Part shown: positions 43,060 through 54,450 of the stretch, piece after piece | Numbering within the stretch: the stretch's first letter is position 1 | How the letters are laid out: the number at the start of each line of letters is the position of its first letter | Assembly: GCF_963678635.1 (NCBI RefSeq) | Contig: NW_026970714.1 | Location: forward strand, 1 to 55,000 | Direction: 5' to 3' | Origin: Symsagittifera roscoffensis | Taxonomy: Eukaryota; Xenacoelomorpha; Acoela; Convolutidae | Length of the DNA stretch: 55,000 bases | Translations under genes and position numbers: made by a program | Notes under the pieces: model-generated | Told to the model about the DNA's origin: nothing | The model's database searches: none | What the model saw: the letters and a program-made list of their open reading frames with translations, nothing else

Positions 43060-44140
43060 AAAAAAACATTGAACCTTCAGAAACTACTTCGGTTCATTGG
43101 GCATTTATGCAGACTACATGCGCGAAAAAGACTCACAGCTAGATTCTAGAGCATTGAAGGCGTAACTCACAACAGAATGATCAAGACTAATGAAAAGACA
43201 TGGACACTACGTGGAAGTCTATGGCATTTACCCAACTTGAAAAATGTGGTTGACAACAACATCTACACCAACGCCCAAGTCGCAAACGCGATTGAATGAG
43301 TGGGTTATATCTGGAATGGACAAGAAAAAATTGAAGGCTCAACGCATCAGACAAAAAGGCAAGCTCGAGCAGGACGCAGTCCATTTTGGTTGCGAGGCCG
43401 TTGTCTAGTTCCCAACCCAAACAGTAACAGCTCAGCCACTTCGGAAGAAGTTTCTCACTCACTCAGAACGCACTGTGTGCGGGTTTGTCATTGAACCCAA
43501 AGTTGGAACCAATTAGGATACAGCGTGGAAAGAAGCTTGGTTATGCGTTGCCTGGACACAGAGTATCCGAATACAAAAACCTTGAAGAAGTTTAAAGCGA
43601 CTGAACAACCGTTACATGCCATCGAAGAGTGTATATTTAAGAGAATAATTGAAATAAGGTCTCAACGAAGTGGGAGATAGACGACTGGACGTCTAGTGGC
43701 TCATATTTCCCGTTAAGACCATCTGGTGCAGAATTGACAGCTGATAAACCAGTATTATCCGAAATATGTCTTTTTAGGGGCAAAATATAATTTGAAGAAT
43801 TAGAATACCTCAGAAGAATGTTAAACCGGAACGCAGATTTTTTCGAAACACAATGTTGATATCAGTTGTTGCAATGTGGTAGAACACGTAAAATAAATGT
43901 AAGAGGGCCGGTACCTCACAGGGAAGGACATGGGAGAAAGACACATCATAAATCAGAAGATTGTAGGAGAGAAAATGAAATGTTGATGGAAATGATTTGA
44001 TCGAGCCATCTAAGTCCTCGTGGGTTTTTAGCGTGGTAAAGGCTAAGAAAGAGGACAGCCTAGGCTTTGCTGTGTTTTCCGCTATATGAACGCTGTAAAA
44101 TTTAAGAATGCATAGCCGATACCACGCATTGATGAAAACC
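43060..44140 (+). pseudogene. GYP2 protease region and linker
   Basis: Frame-broken blocks aligned to GYP1: RLMKRHGHYVEVYGIYP (43184), a damaged protease core around 43300-43480, CGFVIEPKVGTN (43477), KEAWLCVAWTQS (43530), PLRPSGAELTADKPVL (43718) and LRRMLNRNADFF (43811). The DTG active-site triplet is not recognisable. Minus-strand frames such as 43810-44244 are shadows. Confidence 0.5.
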
Positions 44141-44790
44141 TCTCGAAGTTGGGAGACGCGAAATTTTTCACCACGTTGGATTTGGGCTCTGCATTTTAGC
44201 AGGGGCCCTGTGGAGGCAGAACCGAGAAAAGAAAGGCTGTGCAAACAAGTTGGGACTTTTTAAATAGAAGAGGATGCCTTCTGAATTGTGTAATTAGACA
44301 GTCAGGTTCCAACGATTAATGCTGAGGATCTTATAAACGTAACCAAAACGTACATGAACCTAATAAATTGCTACAGTTGCGAATTTACGACAGCAATACT
44401 GACGCTAGAAATCACATACGAACTCTGGGCGAAGTTTTATTTGCCTGAAACCGGTTGGGCTGAAATGCGAACCAGCCTGTAATGCAAAATTCGAGAGATT
44501 CCATATAGTATACGATTGGTGTGCTACACAAAAACGGAGTCAGACCAGATCTAGAGGCAGTCGAAGCGGCGCTGACATGGAAAATACAAAAAACAGATAG
44601 CAAGCTAATGAATCTCGTCAGTTTAGCTAATTTTAAACGGGAATTCTTAAGAGGGTAAAAGGGTATGCAGAAAAGATAATCCCTAAGCGGAAATTGATGC
44701 GTTCAAGTGCAAGAAGTTCGGCTAGAAAGTTGAAGCACAAATTTCTTTTGAAAACATCAAATATGAGCTATGCGAGGCTTCGACTCTCGG
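44140..44790 (+). pseudogene. GYP2 reverse transcriptase remnant
   Basis: FHHVGFGLCI/FTTLDLGSAF near 44165-44200 marks the first RT block. The central region with MPFGL and YxDD is unrecognisable or lost. The end is clear: GEVLFA, NANQPVMQNSRDSI, GVRPDLEAVEAALTWKIQK and LVSLANFKREFLRG (44425-44655), matching GYP1 blocks one for one. Confidence 0.65.
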
Positions 44791-45110
44791 CAAGTGTACT
44801 GAAAAAAAAATATACGTTTTAGACAGTGATACATCCATTCAAACTACGCGTGTGCAATCGAACTCTTGCATGTTTGAAAACTTAGTCGATGGATCGAAAT
44901 TGTTACGGTCGTTGGTTAGTACGTCTCGACGGTTACCATGTGATCATAGAACACCGGACCCGTGACAAACACCAGAATGCCGACAGCTTTAAAAAGAAGA
45001 CAGATTTGCACGAGCAGCTGGACAAAAAACAGGCCGATGAGGCAGAAATACAGCATGTTTTTTTCTTTTTGGATAAGACCACGTACGCAACTAACAAGAT
45101 GGCTGGATAA
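44790..45110 (+). pseudogene. GYP2 RNase H
   Basis: IYVLDSDTSI at 44810-44839 keeps the first catalytic Asp block that is replaced by a palindrome in GYP1. The middle is deleted or decayed. Frame 44889-45110 contains GRWLVRLDGYHVIIEHRTRD and KHQNADS, the final conserved block of gypsy RNase H, then a Lys/Glu-rich tail. Confidence 0.75.
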
Positions 45111-45760
45111 ATCAGGGCATTCCTTAACGGGACATTCTAAATTTAACATTGAGAAAGCTGCTGAAATAAATATTCTGACGAAAGGCGACCCAAATCGGGT
45201 CGAACAAAAATTACCAGACCGGGCAACAATAGCATATCGATGCTGAACAAAACAGTGAACGTGGTTCCAGATGTCAGGAGAAAATTTAGCAATATGCTTG
45301 ACATAGAAGTAGAAACACAGGACTCTGAGTGAACTGAAACGACAGGGAGCTTGATTCTCACTGAGAAGACGGCGTCAGGACGTCGAACGGGGTGACGGGT
45401 CAATAAAAAATCAATCAGTAAACTTCACGCTAAAAGTTGTCCTATTGAGAACACTCTACAATGACCATCAACAATTTCGCACGTTAAAAAGGAGCAGAGG
45501 CAGTCTGAAAATGACTCTGCCTACATCACGTATCCGAGAGATGACTCCGAACATCAAGTCTGGTGGAACATGTCAGCGACAAATTCAAAGTTAGAAGAAG
45601 TAGAGGGGACATGGAAACGCATCAAGACCTAGATCGAGGCACACAATTCCGATGCAAATGGTACCGTAGTTGATCATGCTGCAGATGAGCTTCAGTTAAT
45701 AACAGTATCCAAAGGTCCAAATAGGTTACATCCACAAGATACGGACGTCGGTAAAAAAAA
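45111..45760 (+). pseudogene. GYP2 RNase H-integrase linker
   Basis: Includes EKAAEINILTKGDPN (about 45154) and GTVVDHAADELQLITVSKG (45663-45720), aligned to GYP1 NAADELELIAVSK. The length of this linker is conserved in both copies. Confidence 0.5.
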
Positions 45761-45960
45761 GAACACCTGGAACAAGAAAAGAAGTGCCACTTTTGATTAA
45801 AAAAAGATTTGTCAAAAAAATGGATGATGATATTGCTCCAGTAATAGTCAGTAGATAATTGAATGCAATAAAAAATGTATATTTGCCTGTCTATCATTTC
45901 AGGCCAAGGACTAACATTTCCTATACAGTCACCGGTTGATTCATTTGGAGTCAACGAAGT

Positions 45961-46269
45961 AGTACAAATAGATCATCAAAAATCTGCATGATGACAACGG
46001 GCTATAATCAAAAACTCGTAACTATCGATCATTTCACTGAACACGCAGAAGCAGTATCCTGCATGACAGCATCAGCGAAGGAAACCTTTGATCAATTGAT
46101 TAATGTCTGGATTGCCAGACTTGTGTGTCCAAATACATTCCATTCGGAAAATAGCAATGCCTTCGTTGGTGGCCTCATAAAGGAGCTCATGAAAAAGTCT
46201 CAATTGGCAGAGGCCCTCTCGACCACTTACCACCCGCAGACGAAATGTCTAGTCTTAAGGCAAACTTAG
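45961..46269 (+). pseudogene. GYP2 integrase core
   Basis: Frame 45988-46269 holds LVTIDHFTEHAEAVSCMTAS, HSENSNAFVGGLIKELMKKS and TYHPQTKCLVLRQT. Against the GYP1 core, the second Asp position reads Glu (HSEN for QSDN) and the catalytic Glu position reads Leu (CLVLRQ for CLVERQ). The first Asp lies just upstream in a broken frame (about 45965). The core would be inactive. Confidence 0.8.
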
Positions 46270-46800
46270 TATCCATACTGAGAGTTTGTTACCCATGATA
46301 CTTGGCCGACTGAGACGAGCAGATACCGCAGATGATGGCCCATCACTACTGATTAGGGCGTTCTACCAACAAAAATAGTCCGTACATGAAGTTAACTAGT
46401 GAGAAAGCTCTTTCGTTAACGTTCTGTTATCCCGAATACGAAGGGAAAATTATAGCGCTTCGAATATACGTTCGTGATGTAATCAAAAAGAATCAATAAA
46501 TGGGTTATCTGTGCCGGCAGAACACGCAGCAGGCACGAGTGAGGAAAAAGAGGAAGTTTGATGAAAGAACCGCTGACGCTAATGTCTACTCAGTAAATGA
46601 CCTCGTTTGGGTCTTCCAAGAACTACTTCCACTAAAGGTCATTGAACAGCTGCTGAAGAAATGGCGTGACCCAATTCAGATAACAGAAGTGCACCAAGGT
46701 GCCCGTTTCTATCTATTGCGCACCGGATCTGCTTCCTTCAAGAAATTATCGGGCCACACAATGCTTCATGGGAAGTTTTGTGATTCCCAGAAGACCTGCA
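46270..46800 (+). pseudogene. GYP2 integrase C-terminal domain
   Basis: Frame 46500-46817 has RVRKKRKFDERT, VYSVNDLVWVFQE, LLKKWRDPIQITEVHQGARF, YLLRT and LSGHTMLHGKF. The basic segment followed by DLVW and the P-x-x-I-x-E block is the usual end of gypsy integrases, which binds DNA. GYP1 is damaged at this point, so GYP2 is the better witness for the domain. Confidence 0.7.
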
Positions 46801-46881
46801 CGAGGATGATTACTTGATGGTGAACCGTGCTTGGAAAGTAAATGAAAAAGTACACCCCGTAATAACGATGGAAACGAAGCG

Positions 46882-47340
46882 ATGAATGATCGCGACCTGC
46901 CGTTACATCTGGAGCCAAATGAGCAAATAAAAAATACCGATCACATCCTCCCTTATACTGAGGAGGAGTGGAATGACTCGGCGCAAAATGACTCCTGGCT
47001 ATGGACATTCGACAAATTAAGAAAGCAAAAGACGCAAAAAGTGTTGCTTGTACGGAGACGATTTTGTCTTGGGCAAATTGCATTAAAAGACGTGATGGAA
47101 TTGTTGCTTTGGATGAATGAGATAATAGTCTCACATGACATCTTTCTGGTCGATGAATAAGAGACAGGCTGGATCGATGATGAATCAGAACCAGAAGTGG
47201 GGTTCGAAATAGAAACGGAGCAATGCTTTTTTTTGACAGAATTGACAGATCCGCGATTACTGGAATGGCTCCATGGTTTTCCTGCTGATCCAAAGGAGAC
47301 AACCCTGATGATTCAGAAAGCCGATCACTCCAGCATCAAA
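46882..47340 (+). pseudogene. GYP2 acidic Pol extension
   Basis: Aligned with GYP1 23605-22974: DRDLPLHLEPNEQI, LPYTEEEWNDSAQND, MELLLWMNEIIVSHDIFLVD, and after a stop GWIDDESEPEVGFEIETEQ and LEWLHGFPADPKETTL. Conservation of order and acidity supports a real Pol tail. Confidence 0.6.
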
Positions 47341-48370
47341 TACATCAGTTAGCACAAAACTGATTTCAACTATGTCGCTTAAGATTGACTTCTATTAGTT
47401 CCTTAATCCAAACTCGATATTGAGCAATAAGAGGGGACGTCGATGGAGAATTTTGTCCCGGGAAGATGGGTAGGACTCGCCCACACCAAAAAACTAATAA
47501 TTAAACTTTGAAATCTTCAAGGGAAAGAGGAGAACTAGAGACCGAGGTAGACAGCCCTAAACAATTGGAGTTGGCCAGCTCTTTGGATCGTATTTTTATC
47601 TCCCAAACGATCAATCGAACATTATTGTTTGACCGACAGCGACTTTGTGCTCACGCAGAGTACGTTCGCCATCGCGATAAAGCAGATATGGTTTTTCAAT
47701 AGCGTTAGCGGCCGATGTTAGGAGAAAATACAAGAAAATAGAACTTCTCAGAATTTCTGTGTAAACAGAGGCCTGATCTAGGATGGATGATAGCGCTACC
47801 CAATGTTGCTCATGTTTTTAACTAACTAAGACCACTGATAGACACATAGAACCCCGCGAATTCAGGACTAGCTTTTACTCGACCTAGGGAGTTTTTGGTC
47901 AGATGGGAGTAACCTCACTCTTCTGAACAATTTTCGATCAAAATAAGTGAAGCTAGCATTTTGATTGGAGTTAATTTTTTTCTCGTAAGCTAAATTGAGG
48001 ATAAAACATTTAAGCAACACGATCAGAATTTTAGGTTCTTTGTCAATTTTGATAGGTTGGAATTTTTTTTGTGATGTTACGTAATCGTATTGTATGCTTG
48101 CATTTTGTTTTTTTGATGTAATATTTTTTCCACCTGCATAATGGACAGCTTCAAATCTTTTAAAATTGACATAATCTGATTTTTTTTTAAGTTTCGTAGA
48201 GAGCGATCCACCTCTGTGCTAAATTTAAGATGAAAAAGAAAAAAATGGTTGACTGTTTTAAAAGATGAAAAATATTTGGACGTTATATTGCTGCGTTTTA
48301 TAACATCATAAAACTAATCTCTGTTAGTCTAAAAATGGTTCTGGTTGAGAACTAATAACGTCTTCTAGAT
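47341..48370 (+). other. GYP2 pol-ORF3 spacer
   Basis: The first part contains a 64-codon frame (47508-47702) without a GYP1 counterpart. From about 47700 it is AT-rich with no protein-like frame. It is twice as long as the GYP1 spacer, so one copy has gained or lost sequence. Confidence 0.4.
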
Positions 48371-50550
48371 TGTAACTTCGAACTGGAGGAACTGGAGTTG
48401 GTAGTACTCCTAGTTGAACAACTGAAGGGTATGGAAAAAGAGGGCACTGGGAACCTTACCACGGAGATAGTGCTACTGTCGGCCATTGGCGTGTCCATTG
48501 TCGCAAAGGGGTGCAGCTTTAGGCGCATACGAATGCAACGTGAAGAGATGTCTAGTCACGACCTGGCTCGTGAGTCCGGCGTGAGCGCGCAGAGTTATTA
48601 CAGACTAGGGAACACTTCTCTGCCAGTCCGCCCCAACTCCATCAAGCAACCTCTCTCGATATGAAAAAATCACAGGATTGCTCAGGCCTTTTCAGTGGAA
48701 TACACCACTTGAAAAAGACGAAGACGAATGAACTCGAGATTCAAACGGCAGAAACGAGTGATGCACATTCAGTGGAATACCCCACTTGAAAAAGATGAAG
48801 ACGAATGAACTCGAGATTCAAACGGCAGAAACGAGCGACACACTCGATAAGAAAGACCGAAGCTGGCGCCAGCTCATCAAGACCCTCAACAGGAAAGACA
48901 CAAACCAGTCGACGGCTTGCCGATAGCCATATTCAAGAAGAAGAACGTGACCCGACAGAACGAAAACGTGAGGTGCCTTATAAGGGGAAATCCATGTGAG
49001 ATCAGACTCATGCAGCAATACCCAGTATGGGATTAATGATGCGTTAAAGAAAAGGATAGAAGAAGTGAAGAGAAAACTGTGTTTCCAGCATAAAACAAAG
49101 GCCCACGTGCCTGAACAATTGGCGAGCCGTCTTGGTACCTTGGCGTCAGAAGCGACCAGACATCAGCCCCTCCTAGTTTGGATGTAAGAGAGAGTTTAGG
49201 GACATCCCCTCGAATTCGATCCTTGAAAAGCAGATGTGCAAATCAGATCGACCACGAGCTCGTAGGTTCTCAAATATCTACGAGCTCGGCAGATCAACCA
49301 ACAGATTCTCCAGTTGCTCAAGGTAGTTTGCAAAATGATTCTGCAGCCAATGCGTAACCCGAAGGGACTAGTGCCATATAGTGGAACAGGTCGGAGCCCA
49401 TCGTGTGGAAACGATAGAAGGCTGGCATGGCCTCCACTCTGGATATGAACGAGCTGTTACGTTGTTCAGATGCAATAAGGATGTTCAATATGAACGCTCC
49501 AGAGGAATCGCGTCTGTTCCGGATATCAGGTGTAGACTGATTGATAGCGGAACAAGAAAAATCAGTTTAGATACAAAATTGAGGCTCGATGGGACCAGTG
49601 AACTCAAGATCATTGTCGGACATCAGTCACCACGCGAGAGAAAAAGGATGTAGCCGAATCAAAGAGTGAAATTCCTAACATAGAATATACCCATTATTAC
49701 GGACCATAAGATGTGCCGACAGTTTTCTAAGGCATCAGCCCAGCAAGTGAGTGGGCATTTGCGAGATTGTCCCCGAACGAATTCTTTGGTAGGAGACAAA
49801 AATAGATATTGACATCTGGAGACGCCATAAAGTGACAGCATGTACGCCGCGTATGATGGTTGGATACAAAGAACGGAAAAATATTGATATTAGCTAGTTT
49901 GAACTACGTTTACAGGCTTCGCTCCTTGTTCTGTCCACATGTGATATTACTCATAGCACCCGAGGACAGTCAATAGGACTAGCCATAAGTGTGCAGAGAG
50001 TGATTAGCATGGACCACCAGTTGGTCATAATAGCAGGAGCGAACGTTCAAAGCCGAGGATGTTTATGTCGTCTTACTGATTGATCGTGCACGGATGCCGA
50101 AGTTGAAGCAAAGGCAATCATGACATTCATATTTGCTATGTTGAAAGTAGAGAAAGCCTTAGTAGAGAAAGGCAGTTTGTTAAGATCATCTTTTTGTTGT
50201 CCCTGGCTACGGCTCTTTACCTAAACTTTGCAGGTTACTGTATGCGGTGGTCATTCTGCTCACTTGAAGACGATTCGATGCAATCATCTCAGCCTGGAAC
50301 CAAGAAATCGATCGCAACTTGTGCTATTCCTTCCGGTCAGAACTCCTTCTAGTGTCGTCAGGTACAGCCAATGCGATTCATGGGTTTAAGAATCATAACA
50401 AGACAGGGATCAAGTTGGGCGGAATTTTGGGGTTCGAGCTGTCCATCTTTGGCAGACTAATGAAATTGGAAGAAACACGCAATGGAGTCTGGTTAGGCGG
50501 AACGCGACTTCCACAGAAGAAGACTTTACGACTCTGGTTTTAATGAGCCT
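48371..50550 (+). pseudogene. GYP2 ORF3, N-terminal third
   Basis: Blocks in GYP1 order: LEELELVVLLVEQLKGMEKE (48385), SSHDLARESG (48551), NELEIQTAETSD (48727, with a nearby second copy of the DNA at 48794), GIASVPDIRCRLIDSG (49513), AIMTFIFAMLKVEKALVEKG (50118), TANAIHGFKNHNKTG and FELSIFGRLMKLEETRNG (50355-50475), and LWF at the end. Stops lie between them. The copy ends soon after 50550, in the middle of the GYP1-equivalent reading frame. This independent copy is the main support that ORF3 is a genuine gene of the family. Confidence 0.6.
48683..48840 (+). repeat. short direct repeat in GYP2 ORF3
   Basis: TTCAGTGGAATACACCACTT at 48690 recurs as TTCAGTGGAATACCCCACTT at 48769. Both are followed by GAAAAAGA(C/T)GAAGACGAATGA and GAGATTCAAACGGCAGAAACGAG. 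The period is 79 bp, nearly identical, so it is a recent tandem duplication. The period is not a multiple of three, so it shifts the frame. Confidence 0.9.
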
Positions 50551-50653
50551 CATACTAGCCCTTGGCTGTCGCCACGAGTGTGCACCCTGGGACAGGACGA
50601 AATTGAAAAGGAAGTCCATCATAAAGTGTTTTCTAGATCTTGCTTAATCGCTC

Positions 50654-50970
50654 TTAATTCTTTGATAAAAATAAAAGTGATAAACTTACATGATTTAAAA
50701 CCATACTTATCAATTTGCTAGTCAGGGTCTTTTTGACAGCAACTTTCAATTTTAATATCAGTGGTCCTGATAGATAATCTTTTCTGATATTTGCCTCGAT
50801 CAGAATTCCCAGTTTGACATACTTGATGTGTAATGACATTTTCCGCTTGATACATTTGATTAACCATGTCATCATTCTTTTTATACTCTTTTAATTTAGG
50901 ATAGGTATCTGTTTTTTTTTCTAAAATATTTTGTTCCAACTCTGACACTGTAGCTTCTTTTTCTGAATAA
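50654..50970 (-). CDS. exon-like minus-strand segment, paralog at 54.4 kb
   Basis: On the minus strand the acceptor-like CATTTATTCAG (end about 50967) precedes a frame with ATVSELEQNILEKKTDT, DDMVNQMYQAENVITHQVCQ and GKYQKRLSIRTTDIK, then IESCCQ, and a stop at about 50718. A second locus at 54362-54450 (minus) repeats QT-x-x-SD-x-G-x-Y, SI-x-TTD-x-K-x-E-x-CC. Conserved spacing and cysteines point to a gene family or coding repeat. Family and function are unknown. Confidence 0.4.
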
Positions 50971-50999
50971 ATGAAAAATCATGATCGGAAAAAGTTTTG

Positions 51000-52440
51000 T
51001 GTTTCAAATTATAGTGTATGTAGTCTGAAAAGAAACATAAATTAGGACACAGTTTTTTTTTGCATATTTTGTGAGAAAACTGGGAAGGCAGTTAAGATGC
51101 AGTACGATGCCCTTTAAGACACGCGGTGTGTTGAGATGAAGTACCTAAATTTTAATTGGTGATGGATTTGTAATTTTATGGAATTAAGTTGAATCATCAC
51201 TTGATGATAGCCTGGTGTTGTGAGTTCAATGGGACCTTCATAAGGCTGTCCGAGAAGTATGTGCCCTTCACCCGGATGGCACAGTGGAAACTTCCTTTGC
51301 AGTAAGAATATGTCACTCAGCGCTTTACTCAGCGAATTATGGGCCAAATGTTATAAATTCATTTGTTCAAATTTTCTAATGGAGCCAGAATTTGTCTGAG
51401 AAAAACAAAAAACGGCCACAACGTGTCAAAAAACACCCACAAAACAACCGCAGAACACGCGAAAAACACGGTCGAGTGAGATTCAACAAAAAAGATGAAG
51501 AAACAGAACATGTTGGCTTATAGCTCCCGGACACAACAACCGGATTTGATAAGCAGCTTATTCGCAAGGTCCAGTGGACCCGGTAGGTTAGGGGGGCGGG
51601 GAGTACTTGGAACATATCCGAATCCTCTCCAATGCAATAAATTTAGAAATAACGTCATTATTTCTCGGTGGAAAAAGAATGGAGGTCTGGCTCCCAGAGA
51701 CTATTTTAAAAACATTTACAATTTTTTTTAGCACTGTAATGCCATAAATGGTTTTATTTTTATTTTACTCAAAATCAATTGAATATTTCAGAGCATGATT
51801 AGCATGATTAACTCCGCATGTAACCAAAATTTAAAGGAAATTCGTTTGGCTGATGGTCTAATAGCTAGAACACGATAGCTTGCCCATAAAGAGACCAAAA
51901 ATCAAAGACTTGGTTGAGACGGTGAAGAAGGCGTAAAATTTTTGTATGGGATGTTCATTATTAGGTATTTTTTCTAGATTCGAATGCTGTGTTTTTTTTG
52001 GGCGAAACTCTAAAAGAACGTTTGCAAAACGTATTGGAAACAAAAAATTTTTTCAGACAACGAGCGCATTTGAAGATCGAATCTAGCCGAAAGAAAATAC
52101 TGAAACAAGCGTTAGAAACACAGTAAAACCCAAAACAAAAAGCAACTAGGAAGAGTTCCTAGTAAATATCATGTGTTAAGAAAAATTGACAGCAGAAACA
52201 ACAAGAAAAAAAAATTAAGTTGTCCTTCCAAAGAAACGAACTTCATTGAAAAGTCGCTCTTTTTTCTACGAAGTGAATTTAATTGTAGCTTGAAACGAGT
52301 TGAAGCAAATCAAAGCTCATTAGATTTTTCTAAAAATCTTTTTCGTTCCTTATATAAAGTTATTTTCAAGGATAAATGAGTCAATTACTCATGTGTTGCT
52401 CCACAGCTCAAACTCATACTTGAATTTTAATACATAGAGT
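51000..52440. other. AT-rich region, no supported gene
   Basis: Short frames on both strands (51114-51347 minus, 51376-51615 minus, 51495-51731 plus, 51858-52043 minus, 52173-52379 plus) overlap or lack motifs and splice context. I see no repeat that matches elsewhere in the window. Confidence 0.5.
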
Positions 52441-52526
52441 CGAAATCAGTTTGAGCCTTCAGCACGATTTTATCAAAACGGTGCGAAATCATTTTGAGCC
52501 TTTAGCACGATTTCACCAAAACGGTG
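52441..52526 (+). repeat. two 43-bp tandem units
   Basis: CGAAATCAGTTTGAGCC at 52441 recurs as CGAAATCATTTTGAGCC at 52484. Each is followed by TT(C/T)AGCACGATTT and CAAAACGGTG. Two copies, few mismatches. Confidence 0.85.
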
Positions 52527-52721
52527 GCAATGTCCTGCGAAATTATGCTACAGAGTCGGTACATCGAGAAACACAATATTTGGTGACAAAAAACACCCTC
52601 ACTTGTTTTTGGATTTTACAGAAAAATTCTATATATAAGGCCAAATTTGCACAAAAAAGCTTCCATGAGACCAAGTGTTCACATTGTAAGGATACAACTT
52701 GCTCATCAAGTCTTTTTTTAA

Positions 52722-52801
52722 ATGAGTCTGTCAGAATTTCATAGAGATATTGAGTTGGTTAAAAAGGTCTCGGAACGTGAATGGATTGGAGCTGCAAATC
52801 T
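52722..52801 (+). CDS. candidate first coding exon
   Basis: The ATG at 52722 opens MSLSEFHRDIELVKKVSERE then WIGAAN, running straight into AATCT|GTAAGT, a strong donor at 52802. The exon would be 80 nt and end in phase 2. The sequence is well mixed, charged and protein-like. Partner exons may be among the blocks at 52977-53795, but I could not find a clean joined frame. Family unknown. Confidence 0.4.
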
Positions 52802-52976
52802 GTAAGTCCATGTAATTGGTAAAAATAATTGTGTTTTTCATTGATTTCAAAAATCAGTGGTGCTACAATCAGACTTTCTCTGTGATAATTTTCTCAAGAC
52901 TCAGTTATTAGGTCAGAGAATAAACAGGTACAATGCTAGGTTATACTACAGCAAGGCTTAACAAAATAGGCTGAAA

Positions 52977-53795
52977 ATGAAGCTAACAGATTTTTTACTA
53001 TCAACAATAGGTAAATATTATTTATTTAGAAGCTTTAGCAAAGTTTTTTTGGGCAAAATTTTTCGGCCGATAGGAAAAACGCTGGTGGAAAGAAGCTGGT
53101 GGAAAGAAGACGTTTTGCGGAAGGCCAGTTCGTCGAATCATGAAGGCACTGACTTGAAATACTTTTTTTTGTGTACAAATCGATCAAATCTGTTTCGATA
53201 TTGAAAGAAAACATAGAAGGAAATCTGTTTTTACTAAAACAGCCTATTCATTGTGGCTTCAAAAATTTTGATCTTTATCATAACGCATTGCAAGCTCTAG
53301 ACTTTATGTTAAGAGTAGTCATTGAATCAAATCAGAACCATTACGTTGAGGCATGTGATCTCACATCTATTCAGGGGTTTTCAAATGACTTTTAATCATC
53401 CCGAATTGACCAATTGTACCCTTTCTGGGGAGTTACCTTTTGATATACCACTGGTGGCAAATACTGAAATACTTTTTACACTAGAGCATGCGTCATTTGC
53501 TTGCCTAACGGTAGAAAGATGGCTATAAAAAATCTATGAATTAAACCGAAAGAAAAATTTTAAAGTCTGCCAAATAATGAACCTATCAACTGATGCAACC
53601 AATTTAAACATCGAAAACGAGGGCTTTTCATCTAGCTTAGAGTTTAGAAAAAATGAAGCCCGATATATTTTTTTAAGTGATTGCTTCAAAATCAGACCAG
53701 CCAGAAACTCATTGGTTATATTCGCTCAAGATGATGATCAAATTTCTTTGAAAGTGTTCCTAGACAAGTACTGCGTAGGTTTTTCACATGTGTAG
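52977..53795 (+). pseudogene. protein-like blocks of unknown gene, exons or pseudogene
   Basis: 53171-53395 contains GFKNFDLYHNALQALDFMLR and ESNQNHYVEACDLTSIQG. 53322-53528, in another frame, contains NHPELTNCTLSGELPFDIPL and LFTLEHASFACLTVERWL. 53577-53795 contains SSSLEFRKNEARYIFLSDCF and LVIFAQDDDQISLKVFLDKY. Order and composition suggest one gene whose frame changes at a TCTATTCAG (53365-53373) that could be a splice acceptor, or through indels. Upstream 52977-53204 is basic. I cannot name the family. Confidence 0.4.
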
Positions 53796-54360
53796 AAAAA
53801 TTTGCGTCTTTCTATTAATGAAGGAACCCAAATACTGAACAAGCCAATATACTAATTTTACTCGATTTTGTATAGATTATTTGTTTTTTGTCATGATTTT
53901 CAAAGTTTCAAATAATATATTCTACAGATTTCAAGGTAGGCAATCAATGCATTATGTGTTTTGATAAACATTTGATGTTATTTTTTTGTGATACCATTGA
54001 TTTTCTGATACCAATGAAACCAGTTTTTTTCCTCCTGAACACCTAATGCTGATGTTTTCCCAACCTCAAAACTTTTTCCAAAAGTTCTGATTTTCATTTC
54101 CATCAGAAAACAAACAGGCAGAATGTTTGAATCAGTATCTAAACATTTATACCGACGAGAAACCATCAAGCATTGAATAAAATTTGGCAGCATTGAACCC
54201 TCTTTCTTTTCTAATAATACTTCGAAGGTTATTTTACTACTTAGTTAAATTAGAATTTGATTAAATCAAGTCTGTGAAGTGCAGCAAGGTGGTGCCAATC
54301 TTTTTTGCACACGAGCTCCACCAAAATCGTTTTTTTTTTAAGTCAAAGACAGCAACGTTC
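53796..54360. other. no supported gene
   Basis: AT-rich sequence with one weak 71-codon minus frame at 53978-54193 lacking motifs. Nothing further is visible. Confidence 0.5.
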
Positions 54361-54361
54361 A

Positions 54362-54450
54362 TTTTTGTAATCAGTGGTATTGATAGATGACATTTGATGA
54401 TAGTTACCTGGATCGGAATACGCAGTTTGACGCAGAGCACTAATTTTTTG
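54362..54450 (-). pseudogene. paralog of the 50.7-kb exon-like segment
   Basis: The minus-strand frame reads SALRQTAYSDPGNYHQMSSI then NTTDYKNERCC before a stop, aligned with the 50654-50970 segment over about 30 residues. The surrounding sequence is not obviously related. Confidence 0.4.

Larger units (their letters stand above)
34200..50620 (+). mobile_element. GYP2: second, diverged copy of the giant gypsy family, split by copia
   Basis: Plus-strand order is leader 34200-35640, gag 35816-37790, nested copia 37911-43047, then protease region, RT, RNase H, linker, integrase, acidic extension and the first third of ORF3 to about 50550. It matches GYP1 in all these modules at roughly 45-55% residue identity with many frame breaks. 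It is truncated within ORF3. The two elements point away from each other. Confidence 0.75.

Noticed and set aside
43810-44244. 144-codon minus-strand frame as a gene
   Set aside because: It overlaps the GYP2 pol blocks on the plus strand that align with GYP1; it has no motif of its own.
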